NCBI GenBank assembly: GCA_965199975.1
Contig: OZ241340.1
Coordinates: 1,922,001-1,986,000, forward strand
Source: JASLDZ01 sp965199975
GTDB taxonomy: Bacteria > Pseudomonadota > Alphaproteobacteria > Caulobacterales > Caulobacteraceae
DNA: 64,000 bases
Direction: 5' to 3'
The notes beneath the pieces are model-generated. The model searched no databases and was not told the DNA's origin. It saw only the letters and a list, made by a program, of their open reading frames with translations. This document shows, piece after piece, positions 26,326 to 38,021 of the stretch. How positions within the stretch are numbered: position 1 is the first letter of the stretch; every line of letters starts with the position of its first letter. Made by a program: the position numbers and the translations under genes.

Positions 26326-26802
26326 ATGCACCGCGGATTGCATATTGGGTTCCTGTTGGCGGCCGTCGTGTCGACCGGCGCATCGACGGCCTGTCTGGCG
26401 CAAGACGACAACGCTCCACGGGCCCGCATCAAGACGGACGACCTGGATCTTCGCAGCGCAGCCGGGCGCGCGACATTCGATTCCCGAGTGAGCTCGGCAG
26501 CGACGTCGGTGTGCGGGAACGCCAGCTCGGGCCCCACCGACCTCGTCACCGCCTCGACGGAGCGCGACTGTCGTGCGCAAGTGGCGCGTAGCGGCAACGC
26601 CCAGGCCGCCGCCATCGTCGCCCGCCAGGACGCATCGGAGCGGTCGGCCCGGTCGGACCACGCCATTCCTTACCGCCTGCTTCGGCGAACGGGGCGGCGC
26701 TCCGCCCATCACCATCATGCACGTCGGGTGGTCCACCACCGGCACGGCCAAGCCCGTCGGCATCACCGCACGCATCGGAACGTCGACACAACGCCGCACT
26801 GA
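26326..26802 (+). CDS. UrcA-family protein with histidine-rich C-terminus
   Basis: 158 residues. It has a signal peptide (MHRGLHIGFLLAAVVSTGAS... to LAQ near residue 26), then the UrcA-type core: IKTDDLDLRSAAGRATFDSR, SSAATSVCG and RDCRAQVARSGNAQAAAIVA with the paired cysteines. UrcA proteins are about 100-110 residue exported alphaproteobacterial proteins of unknown role. Here the frame continues about 60 residues into a His/Arg-rich tail (HHHHARRVVHHRHG), which may be a real metal-binding extension or the result of a lost stop or frameshift. ATG 26326 is preferred because GGGAGG lies seven bases upstream. Confidence 0.65.
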   Translation: MHRGLHIGFLLAAVVSTGASTACLAQDDNAPRARIKTDDLDLRSAAGRATFDSRVSSAATSVCGNASSGPTDLVTASTERDCRAQVARSGNAQAAAIVARQDASERSARSDHAIPYRLLRRTGRRSAHHHHARRVVHHRHGQARRHHRTHRNVDTTPH

Positions 26803-26855
26803 GAGCCGGCCGCGCCCCCGCCGCCCCGCGCAAAAATGCGCTTGGCGGCGGAAAA

Positions 26856-26881
26856 GAACATGAGTAGAACATAGGGGGAAC
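26856..26881. promoter_or_regulatory. Two overlapping LexA boxes (triple GAAC, 11-bp period)
   Basis: GAAC occurs at 26856-26859, 26867-26870 and 26878-26881, each pair separated by exactly seven bases. GAAC-N7-GAAC is the reverse complement of GTTC-N7-GTTC, the SOS operator of alphaproteobacteria. The array lies 22 bp before the SidA-like start codon, in promoter position, so LexA would repress this gene until DNA damage. Confidence 0.85.
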
Positions 26882-26903
26882 ATTCCCGTCCGGAGCTGTC
26901 TAC

Positions 26904-26993
26904 ATGATCCGCCTCGCTCGCGACTCCATGGCCCTTGCGTCGGTGGCCGGCTTCGTCTGCATGGTGTGCGCGGCGGTGCGGCTGATCGGGTGA
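26904..26993 (+). CDS. sidA: SidA-like SOS-induced cell division inhibitor (29 aa)
   Basis: A 29-codon reading frame: MIRLARDSMALASVAGF, then a second hydrophobic part FVCMVCAAVRLIG. A short basic N-terminus is followed by one membrane helix of about 20 residues. GGAG at 26892-26895 is a good ribosome site. Caulobacter SidA is also a 29-residue inner membrane peptide that blocks division through FtsW/FtsI after SOS induction. Length, membrane topology, LexA boxes directly upstream and dnaE directly downstream all agree. The name is by analogy; no alignment was possible. The ORF is too short for most gene finders. Confidence 0.8.
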   Translation: MIRLARDSMALASVAGFVCMVCAAVRLIG

Positions 26994-27042
26994 GTCTCTA
27001 GCCTCCCGAGGGCGCGCCGTGACGCGGCTGTGGGAGGCCCTG

Positions 27043-30501
<3,459 letters not shown>

Positions 30502-30575
30502 ACGATCGCGCCCCTGACGATAGGTCGCCATGACAGGCGTACGACGACGGCGCACTCTACGTCTGCGGAGGGTCC

Positions 30576-31532
30576 ATGCGACCGGCCTGGGGACGACGAG
30601 AGACGCTGGCCTGCATCGCCGCCCTGGCGTGCAGCGGCGGCGCCGGCGCGCAGGTGTCGGCCCCCTCCGTGGCCGCACCCCAGCCCGCACCGCCGGCGCC
30701 GTCTCTGGATGATCTCGTCACTCTCGATCTCGACGAGGACGATGGGCGTCGCCTGCGCGTAGGCGCGCGTGTCGATGGGCGGGGACCCTTCCCATTCCTG
30801 ATCGACACGGGTGCGGACCACAGCGTGCTCTCGGCCGAACTGGCGCAGGCGCTCGGCCTGGCGCCGGACGGGGTGATCCGTGTGAACGGCATCGCCGGAG
30901 CGCAGCTGAGCCGCTGCGCCAGCGTCGGTCGGCTCGAGGTGGGGGATCGGCGGCTGGAGAACGCCCGACTCGCCCTCCTCGCTCGCGAGCACCTCGGAGC
31001 GCTGGGGCTGATCGGTCTGGATCTGCTCAAGAGCGAACGCGTGGTGATCGACGTCGCCGCGCGGCGGATGCGGGTCACCCGGTCGTCAGCGCCGGAGGAG
31101 GCGTCCGGCGTGATCGTGGTGCGCGGGCGTTCGCGCTTCGGACAGCTCATCCTGGTCGACTCCAGCGTGCGCCAGCGCAAGGTCTTCGTGGTGCTGGACT
31201 CCGGCGCCGAGAGCACCATGGGCAACCCGGCCCTGCGCGCGATGCTGTATCACGAGCGCATCAGCAAGGGCCGGCCCGACGAGCGGCGGCTGATCGAACT
31301 CCTCAGCGTCACCGGCCAGACGGTCATGGGCGAGCTGGACGAAATGCCCGAGCTGACGCTCGCCGGAATCCACCTCTCGCGCGTGCCGGTGATCTATGCC
31401 GAGCTGGACACCTTCCGCCGCTTCGGCCTCGTCGACGAGCCGGCGTTGATGCTGGGGATGGACGTCATGCGCCTGTTCCAGGAGGTGTCGATCGACTTCA
31501 GGCGGCGCGAGGTGGGCTTCACCCTCGCCTGA
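30576..31532 (+). CDS. Exported retropepsin-like aspartic protease with two catalytic motifs
   Basis: 318 residues. A signal peptide (MRPAWGRRETLACIAALACS to GAQ) is followed by a Pro/Ala-rich linker and two retropepsin-like half domains. Each carries the active Asp motif: FLIDTGADHSVLS (Asp77) and VVLDSGAESTMGN (Asp208). Such single-chain pairs can form one pepsin-like active site across the two halves, or be two separate domains that dimerise. It is likely periplasmic. Related bacterial proteins are annotated as clan AA proteases; the substrate is unknown. Confidence 0.85.
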   Translation: MRPAWGRRETLACIAALACSGGAGAQVSAPSVAAPQPAPPAPSLDDLVTLDLDEDDGRRLRVGARVDGRGPFPFLIDTGADHSVLSAELAQALGLAPDGVIRVNGIAGAQLSRCASVGRLEVGDRRLENARLALLAREHLGALGLIGLDLLKSERVVIDVAARRMRVTRSSAPEEASGVIVVRGRSRFGQLILVDSSVRQRKVFVVLDSGAESTMGNPALRAMLYHERISKGRPDERRLIELLSVTGQTVMGELDEMPELTLAGIHLSRVPVIYAELDTFRRFGLVDEPALMLGMDVMRLFQEVSIDFRRREVGFTLA

Positions 31533-31536
31533 CGCC

Positions 31537-32640
31537 CTATGGCGCCGGAGGGCGCGTGCGCCCGGTCTTCGCGCGGCTGGCCTTCGTGCTTGCGGCCTTG
31601 CGCGCCTGCGCGCCCAGCGCATCGAGGAAGGCCAGCACCTTCGCCTCGTAGGCGTCGCCCTCCGAAGTGGCGAAGGCCTTGGGCAGGCGGTGTTCCGCGA
31701 ACGCCTTCAGCACCTCCGGATGGATGTAGGACGCGCGGCAGACGGCGGGCGTGTTGCCGAGGAGGCCCGCGGCGGCCTTCACGCACACGGTCATCGCATG
31801 CTTGGCGGCGCGCTCAGTCTCGGGCGGGGGCTGCAGGGCGAGCGCCTTGGCGGCGGCGACGGTGCCTGCCCAGGTGCGGAAGTCCTTGGCGGTGAAACGC
31901 TCGCCCGTGATCTCCTGAAGATACGCGTTGACGTCGTCGCTCTCGACGTCGTGGCGCGCGCCCTCGTCGTCGACGAACTGGAACAGGCGCTGCCCGGGCA
32001 GTTCCTGGCATTGGCGGACGATGCGCGAGAGCCGCCTGTTCTTCACCCCTCCCTCGTACTCGACTCCGCTCTTGCCTTTGAACTTGAAGCGTATCCGCGT
32101 CCCCTCCAGGCGCACATGGCGCACGCGCAGGGTGGTGAGGCCGAAGCTCTTGTTCTCCTTGGCGTACTCATCGTTGCCCACGCGGATCAGCGTCGTCTCC
32201 AACAGGCTGACGACGGCGGCGATCACCTTCTCCCGGGGAAGGCCGTGCTTGCGCAGGTCGTGCTCGACCCGCGCGCGGATGGCCGGCAGCGCCTTGCCGA
32301 AGGCCGACATGCGGGTGAACTTCGTCTCGGCGCGCGCCTGCGACCACGCAGGGTGGTAGCGGTACTGCTTGCGGCCTCGGGCGTCGCGGCCGGTGGCCTG
32401 GATGTGGCCGCGCGAATCGGGGCTGATCCACACGTCGGTGTAGGCAGGGGGGATGGCGAGCTTGCGGATGCGGTCGATCTCGTCCGCGTCCAGCATCGGC
32501 GCGCCGTCGGGGCCGATATAGCCGAAGCCCTTGCCGGCCCGCATGCGGGTGAGGCCCGGGGCGGTTTCGTCGACGTAGCGCAGGCCCGCCGCCTTGGCGA
32601 CGGCCGCGTAGTCCGGCTCCTCGATCGTCGTAGCGTCCAC
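31537..32640 (-). CDS. DNA topoisomerase IB
   Basis: 367 residues, poxvirus-like type IB topoisomerase that relaxes supercoils through a 3'-phosphotyrosyl link. Catalytic elements: LIRVGNDEYAKENKSFGL, FKFKGKSGVEYEGG, TAKDFRTWAGTVAAAKAL and the nucleophile Tyr305 in CRASYIHPEVLKAF. The C-terminal tail (ASTKASRAKTGRTRPPAP) is basic. A GTG start at 32640 is preceded by GAGGGGGG. It is convergent with the aspartic protease gene, with four bases between stops and no terminator space. Confidence 0.94.
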   Translation of the reverse strand: MDATTIEEPDYAAVAKAAGLRYVDETAPGLTRMRAGKGFGYIGPDGAPMLDADEIDRIRKLAIPPAYTDVWISPDSRGHIQATGRDARGRKQYRYHPAWSQARAETKFTRMSAFGKALPAIRARVEHDLRKHGLPREKVIAAVVSLLETTLIRVGNDEYAKENKSFGLTTLRVRHVRLEGTRIRFKFKGKSGVEYEGGVKNRRLSRIVRQCQELPGQRLFQFVDDEGARHDVESDDVNAYLQEITGERFTAKDFRTWAGTVAAAKALALQPPPETERAAKHAMTVCVKAAAGLLGNTPAVCRASYIHPEVLKAFAEHRLPKAFATSEGDAYEAKVLAFLDALGAQARKAASTKASRAKTGRTRPPAP

Positions 32641-32724
32641 GCCGCCCCCCTCGGCGCTTCGTGCTTGCGGCGCCTCGAACGGGGCAGACGCGCGGCGCGC
32701 GCGGCGCGTTCCGCCGCGGGAAGC

Positions 32725-33192
32725 TCAGCTGATCTCGTCGGCGATCAGGCGCGCGAGGTCGGCGAGGTCGGCGTCCGGCGCCTTCGCAGGCGCGCCCTCG
32801 GCCGCGGCGGTCACGGCCTCCCAGCGGTGACCCTTCGCCTGCGCGCCGGCGTAGGTGGGAATGATGTGGACGTGCAGGTGGAAGACGCTCTGGCCGGCGT
32901 GCGCGCCGTTGAACTGGGTCACCACGATGCCGTCCGGCTGCAGGGCGGCGCGCACGGCCCTGGCCACCCGCTGCACGCCCAGCATCAGGGGTGCGAGGTG
33001 CTCCGGCTCCACCTCCAGGAGGTTGCGCGCGCGCGACCTCTTGCTGATCACCAGCACATGGCCGCGCGACTGGGGGAAGAGGTCCATGAAGGCCAGCACC
33101 TCGGCGTCCTCGAACACGCGATGCGCGGGCAGCTCGCCGCGCAGCACGCGGGCGAAGACGTTGTCCGGCTCGTAGGCGCCGTCGAGGCTCAT
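32725..33192 (-). CDS. HIT-family hydrolase
   Basis: 155 residues. The histidine triad is FHLHVHIIPTY, with NGAHAGQSVFHLH upstream; GHVLVISKRSRARNLLEVEP is the preceding core strand and helix. HIT proteins hydrolyse nucleotide adducts such as adenosine 5'-phosphoramidates. The start is MSLDGAYEPDNVFARVLRGE. There are about 40 extra C-terminal residues rich in Ala and Asp (DADLADLARLIADEIS). Confidence 0.92.
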   Translation of the reverse strand: MSLDGAYEPDNVFARVLRGELPAHRVFEDAEVLAFMDLFPQSRGHVLVISKRSRARNLLEVEPEHLAPLMLGVQRVARAVRAALQPDGIVVTQFNGAHAGQSVFHLHVHIIPTYAGAQAKGHRWEAVTAAAEGAPAKAPDADLADLARLIADEIS

Positions 33193-33287
33193 GGCCGTCT
33201 CCCGTTTGCGTCGTGGCGGCGTAGCAGGGGGAGGAGGCCGGCGGAAAGCGGGCTCGCGGCGCCTGGCGGCGCCGTGCCCCAGGGGGC

Positions 33288-34382
33288 TCAGGCCGGATCG
33301 CGCGCCGGCGTCTCCTCGGCGTAAGGGTGACCATCACTGGAAAGTAGCACCGCGATCGGGCGCGTGCCGCGGAACTCCGCCAGCACCGCCATGACCACGA
33401 CCGTGAGGGGGGTCGACAAAAAGGCGCCGGTGACGCCCCACAGCAGGCCCCAGAACGTCAGGGCCAGGAGGATGACGATGGGGTCCAGGTTGAGCGTCTT
33501 GCCCTGCATCCGCGGCTGCACGACGTGGCTGACTGCGAAGTGCGTCGCCTCCAGCCCGATCACCAGCAACATCGGCCGCCACAGTCCGTCCAGCTCCACA
33601 AGGCCGAACAGCGGCGGCAACAGCACGCCGATCGCCGCGCCGATGGCCGGGATGTAGTTGGCCAGGAAGATGATGAACGACCAGAACAGAATGTGATGCA
33701 GGCCCACCGCCGCCATCATCGCCGCCGACACGGATGCGATGATCAGCCCCACCACGGTCTGCACCCAGATGTAGCTCTCCACCCCGTTCCTGATGCGTTC
33801 GAACACCCGTTCGAACTCGTGCGCGGCGCCGCCGTCGAGGAACAGCGCACGGCGCTTGGCGGTGAAGCCCGGGCGCGAGGCGAGGAGGAAGCCGAGGTAG
33901 ATCAGCGTGAACACGGCCACCTCGCCGCCCTTGCGCAAGCCGCCGGCGACGCGACCGACGAGGTTGACGGGGTTCACCTCGTCGAACAGGTCGTCCAGCG
34001 TCGGCGGCGTGTCGATGCCGACCGCCTGGGCGGCCTGCTTCAGGAGCATGTCCAGGCGGTCGTGGTAGGCGTGGCTCTGCGCGGCGAACTGCTGGCCGTT
34101 CACCGCGACGAGCACGATCGCGAGCGCGAAGACCGCCACGATGGAGACCACCGCGGCGGTGAGCGCGGCCCAGCGCGGCGTGGCGGGCAGGCGCGCCTCG
34201 ATCCAGCGCGTCATGCCGTCGATCATGAGCAGGAGGAAGGTCGCCAGCGCCAGCGGGGTCAGGATCTCGCGCAGCGCCCAGAGCGAGAAGGCGGCGAGCA
34301 CCACCGCGCACACCGCCACGCCCGTGCGCAGGCCGCGGAAGGCGCGCGCCGGCGGGTCGGTGTCGTCGCGTGCGGGCGCCAT
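33288..34382 (-). CDS. AI-2E family transporter
   Basis: 364 residues with about seven to eight membrane helices (LRTGVAVCAVVLAAFSLWAL, LALATFLLLMIDGM and LTAAVVSIVAVFALAIVLVA). The family signature near the C-terminus is FWSFIIFLANYIPAIGAAIG, then LNLDPIVILLALTFWGLLWG and VTGAFLSTPLTVVVM. Members export autoinducer-2 or move sodium/protons; specificity is not predictable. ATG 34382 begins MAPARDDTDPPARAF. It is seven bases after the GNAT-like gene and probably co-transcribed with it. Confidence 0.9.
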   Translation of the reverse strand: MAPARDDTDPPARAFRGLRTGVAVCAVVLAAFSLWALREILTPLALATFLLLMIDGMTRWIEARLPATPRWAALTAAVVSIVAVFALAIVLVAVNGQQFAAQSHAYHDRLDMLLKQAAQAVGIDTPPTLDDLFDEVNPVNLVGRVAGGLRKGGEVAVFTLIYLGFLLASRPGFTAKRRALFLDGGAAHEFERVFERIRNGVESYIWVQTVVGLIIASVSAAMMAAVGLHHILFWSFIIFLANYIPAIGAAIGVLLPPLFGLVELDGLWRPMLLVIGLEATHFAVSHVVQPRMQGKTLNLDPIVILLALTFWGLLWGVTGAFLSTPLTVVVMAVLAEFRGTRPIAVLLSSDGHPYAEETPARDPA

Positions 34383-34389
34383 GGGCGGC

Positions 34390-35562
34390 TCAGTCCGCCG
34401 GATCGGTGTGGCGGAAGGGGGAGTACTCGGCCTCGAGGTAGGCCATCTCGCCCTGAACGGCGTCGCGTTCCTGCTCCAGGAAGCGCGCCACGGGCTCGCG
34501 CAGCCGCGCGTCGGCGATCCAGTGGGCGGAGTAGACCGGGGAGGGGAGGTAGCCGCGGGCGATCTTGTGCTCGCCCTGCGCGCCCGCCTCCACCCGCTTG
34601 AGGCCACGCTCGATCGCCTCCTCGATGGCGCGGTAGTAGCAGAGCTCGAAGTGCAGGAAGGGCACGTCCTCCACAGCACCCCAGTTGCGGCCGTAGAGCG
34701 TGTCCTCGCCGATCATGTTGAGGGCGCCGGCGATCCAGCGATCGTCGCGGCGCGCCATGATCAGGAGGATGCGATCGGCCATCCGCTCGGACAGGAGCGA
34801 GAAGAAGCGACGGTTGAGGTACGGCCGCCCCCATTTGCGCGAGCCGGTGTCCAGGTAGAAGCCGAAGAAGGCGTCCCAGTGCTCTTCGCGCAGGTCCGCG
34901 CCCGATAGCGCTGCGATCTCCAGCCCCGCCTGCGCCTCGCGCCGCTCGCGCCGGATGGTCTTGCGCCTGCCGGACGACAGCGCCGCCAGGAAGTCGTCGA
35001 AGGTCGCGTAGCCGGCGTTCTCCCAGTGGTACTGCTGGTCCTGCCGCAGGAGGAGGCCGGCTTCGCCCAGCCGCCGCCACTGCGCCTCCTCCACGAAGGT
35101 GACGTGCAGGGAGGAGGCGTCCAGCTGGTCGCACACCGACAGGGCGCCCTTCAGCAGCGTGTCGAATGCGGCGTCGCGGTCGGGGCCGTCGCGCAGGAGG
35201 AGGCGCGGGCCGGTCACCGGCGAGAAGGGCGCGGCCGCCTGCAGCTTGGGATAGTAGCGCCCACCTGCCTGCTCGTAGGCCTGCGCCCAGCTGTGGTCGA
35301 AGACGTATTCACCCTGGCTGTGGCTCTTCAGATAGAGCGGCATGACGCCGGCGACCGCGCCCGCCGCGTCGTCGACCGCCAGGTGCGCGGGCGTCCAGCC
35401 CGTGCGGCGCCCGACGCAGCCGGACTCTTCGAGCGCGCTCAGGAAGTCGTACGAGACGAAGGGGTTGGGCGCGGCGCCGCCCATGCGGGCGCAGGCGTCC
35501 CACGCCTCGCGGCCGATGTCGGCGATGGCCGGCGCGAGACGGACGGCCGGCTGGACGCTCAC
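34390..35562 (-). CDS. GNAT-like N-acyltransferase (COG3146 family)
   Basis: 390 residues. It matches the family once called DUF482 or peptidogalycan biosynthesis: NPFVSYDFLSALEESGCVG, YVFDHSWAQAYEQAGGRYYP, SSLHVTFVEEAQWRRLGEAG, RKTIRRERREAQAGLEI, RRDDRWIAGALNMIGEDTLY and EGAQGEHKIARGYLPSPVYS-like sequence (EAGAQGEHKIARGYLP) are typical. The fold is a double acyl-CoA N-acyltransferase, with unknown acceptor. The GTG start (35562) overlaps the RidA stop, giving translational coupling. Confidence 0.88.
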   Translation of the reverse strand: MSVQPAVRLAPAIADIGREAWDACARMGGAAPNPFVSYDFLSALEESGCVGRRTGWTPAHLAVDDAAGAVAGVMPLYLKSHSQGEYVFDHSWAQAYEQAGGRYYPKLQAAAPFSPVTGPRLLLRDGPDRDAAFDTLLKGALSVCDQLDASSLHVTFVEEAQWRRLGEAGLLLRQDQQYHWENAGYATFDDFLAALSSGRRKTIRRERREAQAGLEIAALSGADLREEHWDAFFGFYLDTGSRKWGRPYLNRRFFSLLSERMADRILLIMARRDDRWIAGALNMIGEDTLYGRNWGAVEDVPFLHFELCYYRAIEEAIERGLKRVEAGAQGEHKIARGYLPSPVYSAHWIADARLREPVARFLEQERDAVQGEMAYLEAEYSPFRHTDPAD

Positions 35563-36020
35563 GCCAGCTCGACCACCGCGTCGACCTCCACCGCGAAGTT
35601 CAACGGCAGGCGGTAGACGCCGACCGCCGAGCGCGCGTGGCGCCCGGCGTCGCCGAACACCTCGACCATCAGGTCGGAGCAGCCGTTGATCACCTTGGGG
35701 ATGTCGAAGAACTCGGGCCCCGCCTGGACGAAGCCGCCCAGCTTGACGATGCGGCGCACGCGCTCGAAGTCGCCGTTCGTCGCCAGCCGGATCTGGGCGA
35801 GCAGGTTGATCCCACACAGGCGGGCGGCCGCCTGCGCCTGTTCGAGGCTGACGTCCTCGCCGACCACGCCCTTCACGCCGCCCGAGGCGTCGATCGAGAT
35901 CTGGCCGGAGATGTGCAGCAGGGTCCCCGCCACGACCGAGGGCACGTAGTTGGCCACGGGCGCGACCGGCTCGGGCAGGGTGACGCCCAGCTCGGCCAGG
36001 CGGGTGTCGACACGGTTCAT
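35559..36020 (-). CDS. RidA-family protein
   Basis: 153 residues, YjgF/YER057c/UK114 fold, trimer. RidA-type enzymes hydrolyse reactive enamines and imines released by PLP enzymes. Seen: LAELGVTLPEPVAPVANYVP, LLHISGQISIDASGGVKGVV, QAQAAARLCGINLLAQIRLA, VRRIVKLGGFVQAGPEF and SDLMVEVFGDAGRHARSAVG. It belongs to the longer subgroup (about 150 residues) whose usual catalytic Arg sits in the GRHARSAVG segment. It is the first gene of the RidA-GNAT-AI-2E operon on the minus strand. Confidence 0.92.
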   Translation of the reverse strand: MNRVDTRLAELGVTLPEPVAPVANYVPSVVAGTLLHISGQISIDASGGVKGVVGEDVSLEQAQAAARLCGINLLAQIRLATNGDFERVRRIVKLGGFVQAGPEFFDIPKVINGCSDLMVEVFGDAGRHARSAVGVYRLPLNFAVEVDAVVELA

Positions 36021-36167
36021 GGGGGAGGCTCGCAGCGGCGAAGGGGCAGCGGCGCATACCGCGCCGGCGGTGGCCGGTCCAACCCATCCGCTGCGTGGCG
36101 CGGCGCGTGGTCGCCCCGGCATGACAGGCCGCGGAGCGTTGGCTACACCCGGCTGAGGGGACGGGCG

Positions 36168-38021
36168 ATGCGGGCCTTCGCGCCCACCGATGGAACCGGT
36201 TTGGGACGACGTCGCCGCCTCTTCGCCGCCTCGTGCTGCGCCGCCTCCGCCGCGATCGCGTCGCAGGCGGCCGGCGCCGTGCGCAAGGCCGAGGTGCGCG
36301 GCGTCAATGACAAGGCGCTCGCGGCCGAGCTCGCCCGTGCGGTGGGCGAGGAGCGCCGCGCGCCCGCCAGCCGGCTGGACGCCCGGCGCTTCGCCGCCGA
36401 GGCGGCCGACAGCGCCACCGCGCTGCTGCGCTCGGAGGGGTACTACGACTCGACGGTGATCGCCGAGGTGAGCGCAGGGCCGAAGCCGCAAGCGGTGGTC
36501 ACCGTCACGCCGGGGAAGCGCACCACCGTGCAGGCGGCCACCATCGCCTACGACGGCGTGACACCGAGTGCGGCCGCCCAGGCCGCGGCCGCCAAGGCGC
36601 TGGCGCTGCCTGCAGGAACGCCGGCGCGCGCGGCCGACGTGCTCTCGGCCGAGGGTCGGGCCGTGGCCGCCCTCAGCGAGGCGGGCTACGCCGACGCTGC
36701 GGCCAAGCCGCGCGCGGTGACGGTGGACCACGCCATCCACGCCATGACCGCCGCCTACGTGCTCGCCGCAGGGCCCTTGGTGCGGCTGGACGGCCTGCGC
36801 ATCGCCACGACCGGCCGCACCGATCTGCGCTGGGTGCGCCACCTGCGCCCCTGGCGGCCCGGCGCCGTCTACAAGCCGGAGGATGTGAGCGAGCTCGAGC
36901 GCCGTCTGACGGACACCCAGGTGTACGACACCGTGACTGCGGCGCTGGCGCCCGTGGCGGAGACGACGCCCGAAGGCCTGCGTCCGGTGGTGCTGACCCT
37001 GACCGATCGCAAGCGCAGCGCCTTCGACCTGTCGGCCGGCTATTCGACCAGCGAAGGCGCCGACTTCGACGTTTTCTACCATCGCTACAACCAGCTGCGT
37101 CGCGGCGATGTGATCACGCTGGAGGCGCGGCTGGCCGAGCTCGACAGCCGAGTGGGCGGCGAGATCGCCTTGCCGGACTTCCTCCGGCCGGCCCAGACGC
37201 TGACGCCCAGCGCCTACGTCTTCCACACCATCACCGACGCCTACGACGAGACAGGCGGCATCGTCAGCGTCGACCTCACCCAGCGCTATGGCAAGACGAG
37301 CTATCTCACCCGCGGCGTCTCCTTCACCGACAGCCGGGTGAAGGACAAGGAGCTGGGCTCGCTGGACCTGCAGGCGCTGCGCCTCACCGGCGCCTTCTAC
37401 TTCGACCGCACCGACGACGCGCTGGACCCCAAGCGCGGCTACAAGGCCGACGCGCGCGTGGTGCCCACCTTCCTCGCCGGCGACGAGGACAAGATCTACC
37501 TGCGCATGGTGGCGCAGGCCTCGGCCTACTTCGCGCTGACGCGCTCGGCCGGGGACGTGATCGCCGTGCGGGGCCGCTTGGGCTCGATCGTCGGCGCGGG
37601 CGCCATCACGGTGAACACCCCGCCGCCGCCGGGTGTGACCATAAGGCCGGGCGTGCCGGCGCAGGACCGCTTCTTCGCCGGCGGCGGGGGCTCGGTGCGG
37701 GGCTACGAGTACCAGGGCGTCGGGCCGTTCTATCCCGACGGCACGCCACGCGGCGGCCTCTCGCTGGTGGAGACCTCCATCGAGTTCCGCCACCGCTTCG
37801 GAACCTCGCCCATAGGCGCGGTCGCCTTCATCGACGGCGGCTCGGTGGGCGACGACTCGGAGCCCACGCTCGGCCGCTTCGAGACGGCCGTGGGCGTGGG
37901 CGCGCGCTACAGCCTGGGCTTCGCGCCCATCCGCGCCGATTTCGCCATTCCCTTGCAGCGACCCACCAACTCCAGCCAGCAGCCGTTCCAGATCTACCTG
38001 TCCATCGGGCAGAGCTTTTGA
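36168..38021 (+). CDS. tamA: Outer membrane assembly protein TamA (Omp85 family)
   Basis: 617 residues. A signal peptide (RRRRLFAASCCAASAAIASQ) is followed by POTRA-type periplasmic repeats (TALLRSEGYYDSTVIAEVSA, RTTVQAATIAYDGVTPSAA, GPLVRLDGLRIATTGRTDLR) and a C-terminal 16-strand barrel. Barrel signatures: SVRGYEYQGVGPFYPDG (VRGY of loop 6) and the end PFQIYLSIGQSF with terminal aromatic residue. With TamB it inserts outer membrane proteins. ATG 36168 follows GAGGGG. The stop overlaps the TamB TTG start. Confidence 0.93.
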   Translation: MRAFAPTDGTGLGRRRRLFAASCCAASAAIASQAAGAVRKAEVRGVNDKALAAELARAVGEERRAPASRLDARRFAAEAADSATALLRSEGYYDSTVIAEVSAGPKPQAVVTVTPGKRTTVQAATIAYDGVTPSAAAQAAAAKALALPAGTPARAADVLSAEGRAVAALSEAGYADAAAKPRAVTVDHAIHAMTAAYVLAAGPLVRLDGLRIATTGRTDLRWVRHLRPWRPGAVYKPEDVSELERRLTDTQVYDTVTAALAPVAETTPEGLRPVVLTLTDRKRSAFDLSAGYSTSEGADFDVFYHRYNQLRRGDVITLEARLAELDSRVGGEIALPDFLRPAQTLTPSAYVFHTITDAYDETGGIVSVDLTQRYGKTSYLTRGVSFTDSRVKDKELGSLDLQALRLTGAFYFDRTDDALDPKRGYKADARVVPTFLAGDEDKIYLRMVAQASAYFALTRSAGDVIAVRGRLGSIVGAGAITVNTPPPPGVTIRPGVPAQDRFFAGGGGSVRGYEYQGVGPFYPDGTPRGGLSLVETSIEFRHRFGTSPIGAVAFIDGGSVGDDSEPTLGRFETAVGVGARYSLGFAPIRADFAIPLQRPTNSSQQPFQIYLSIGQSF

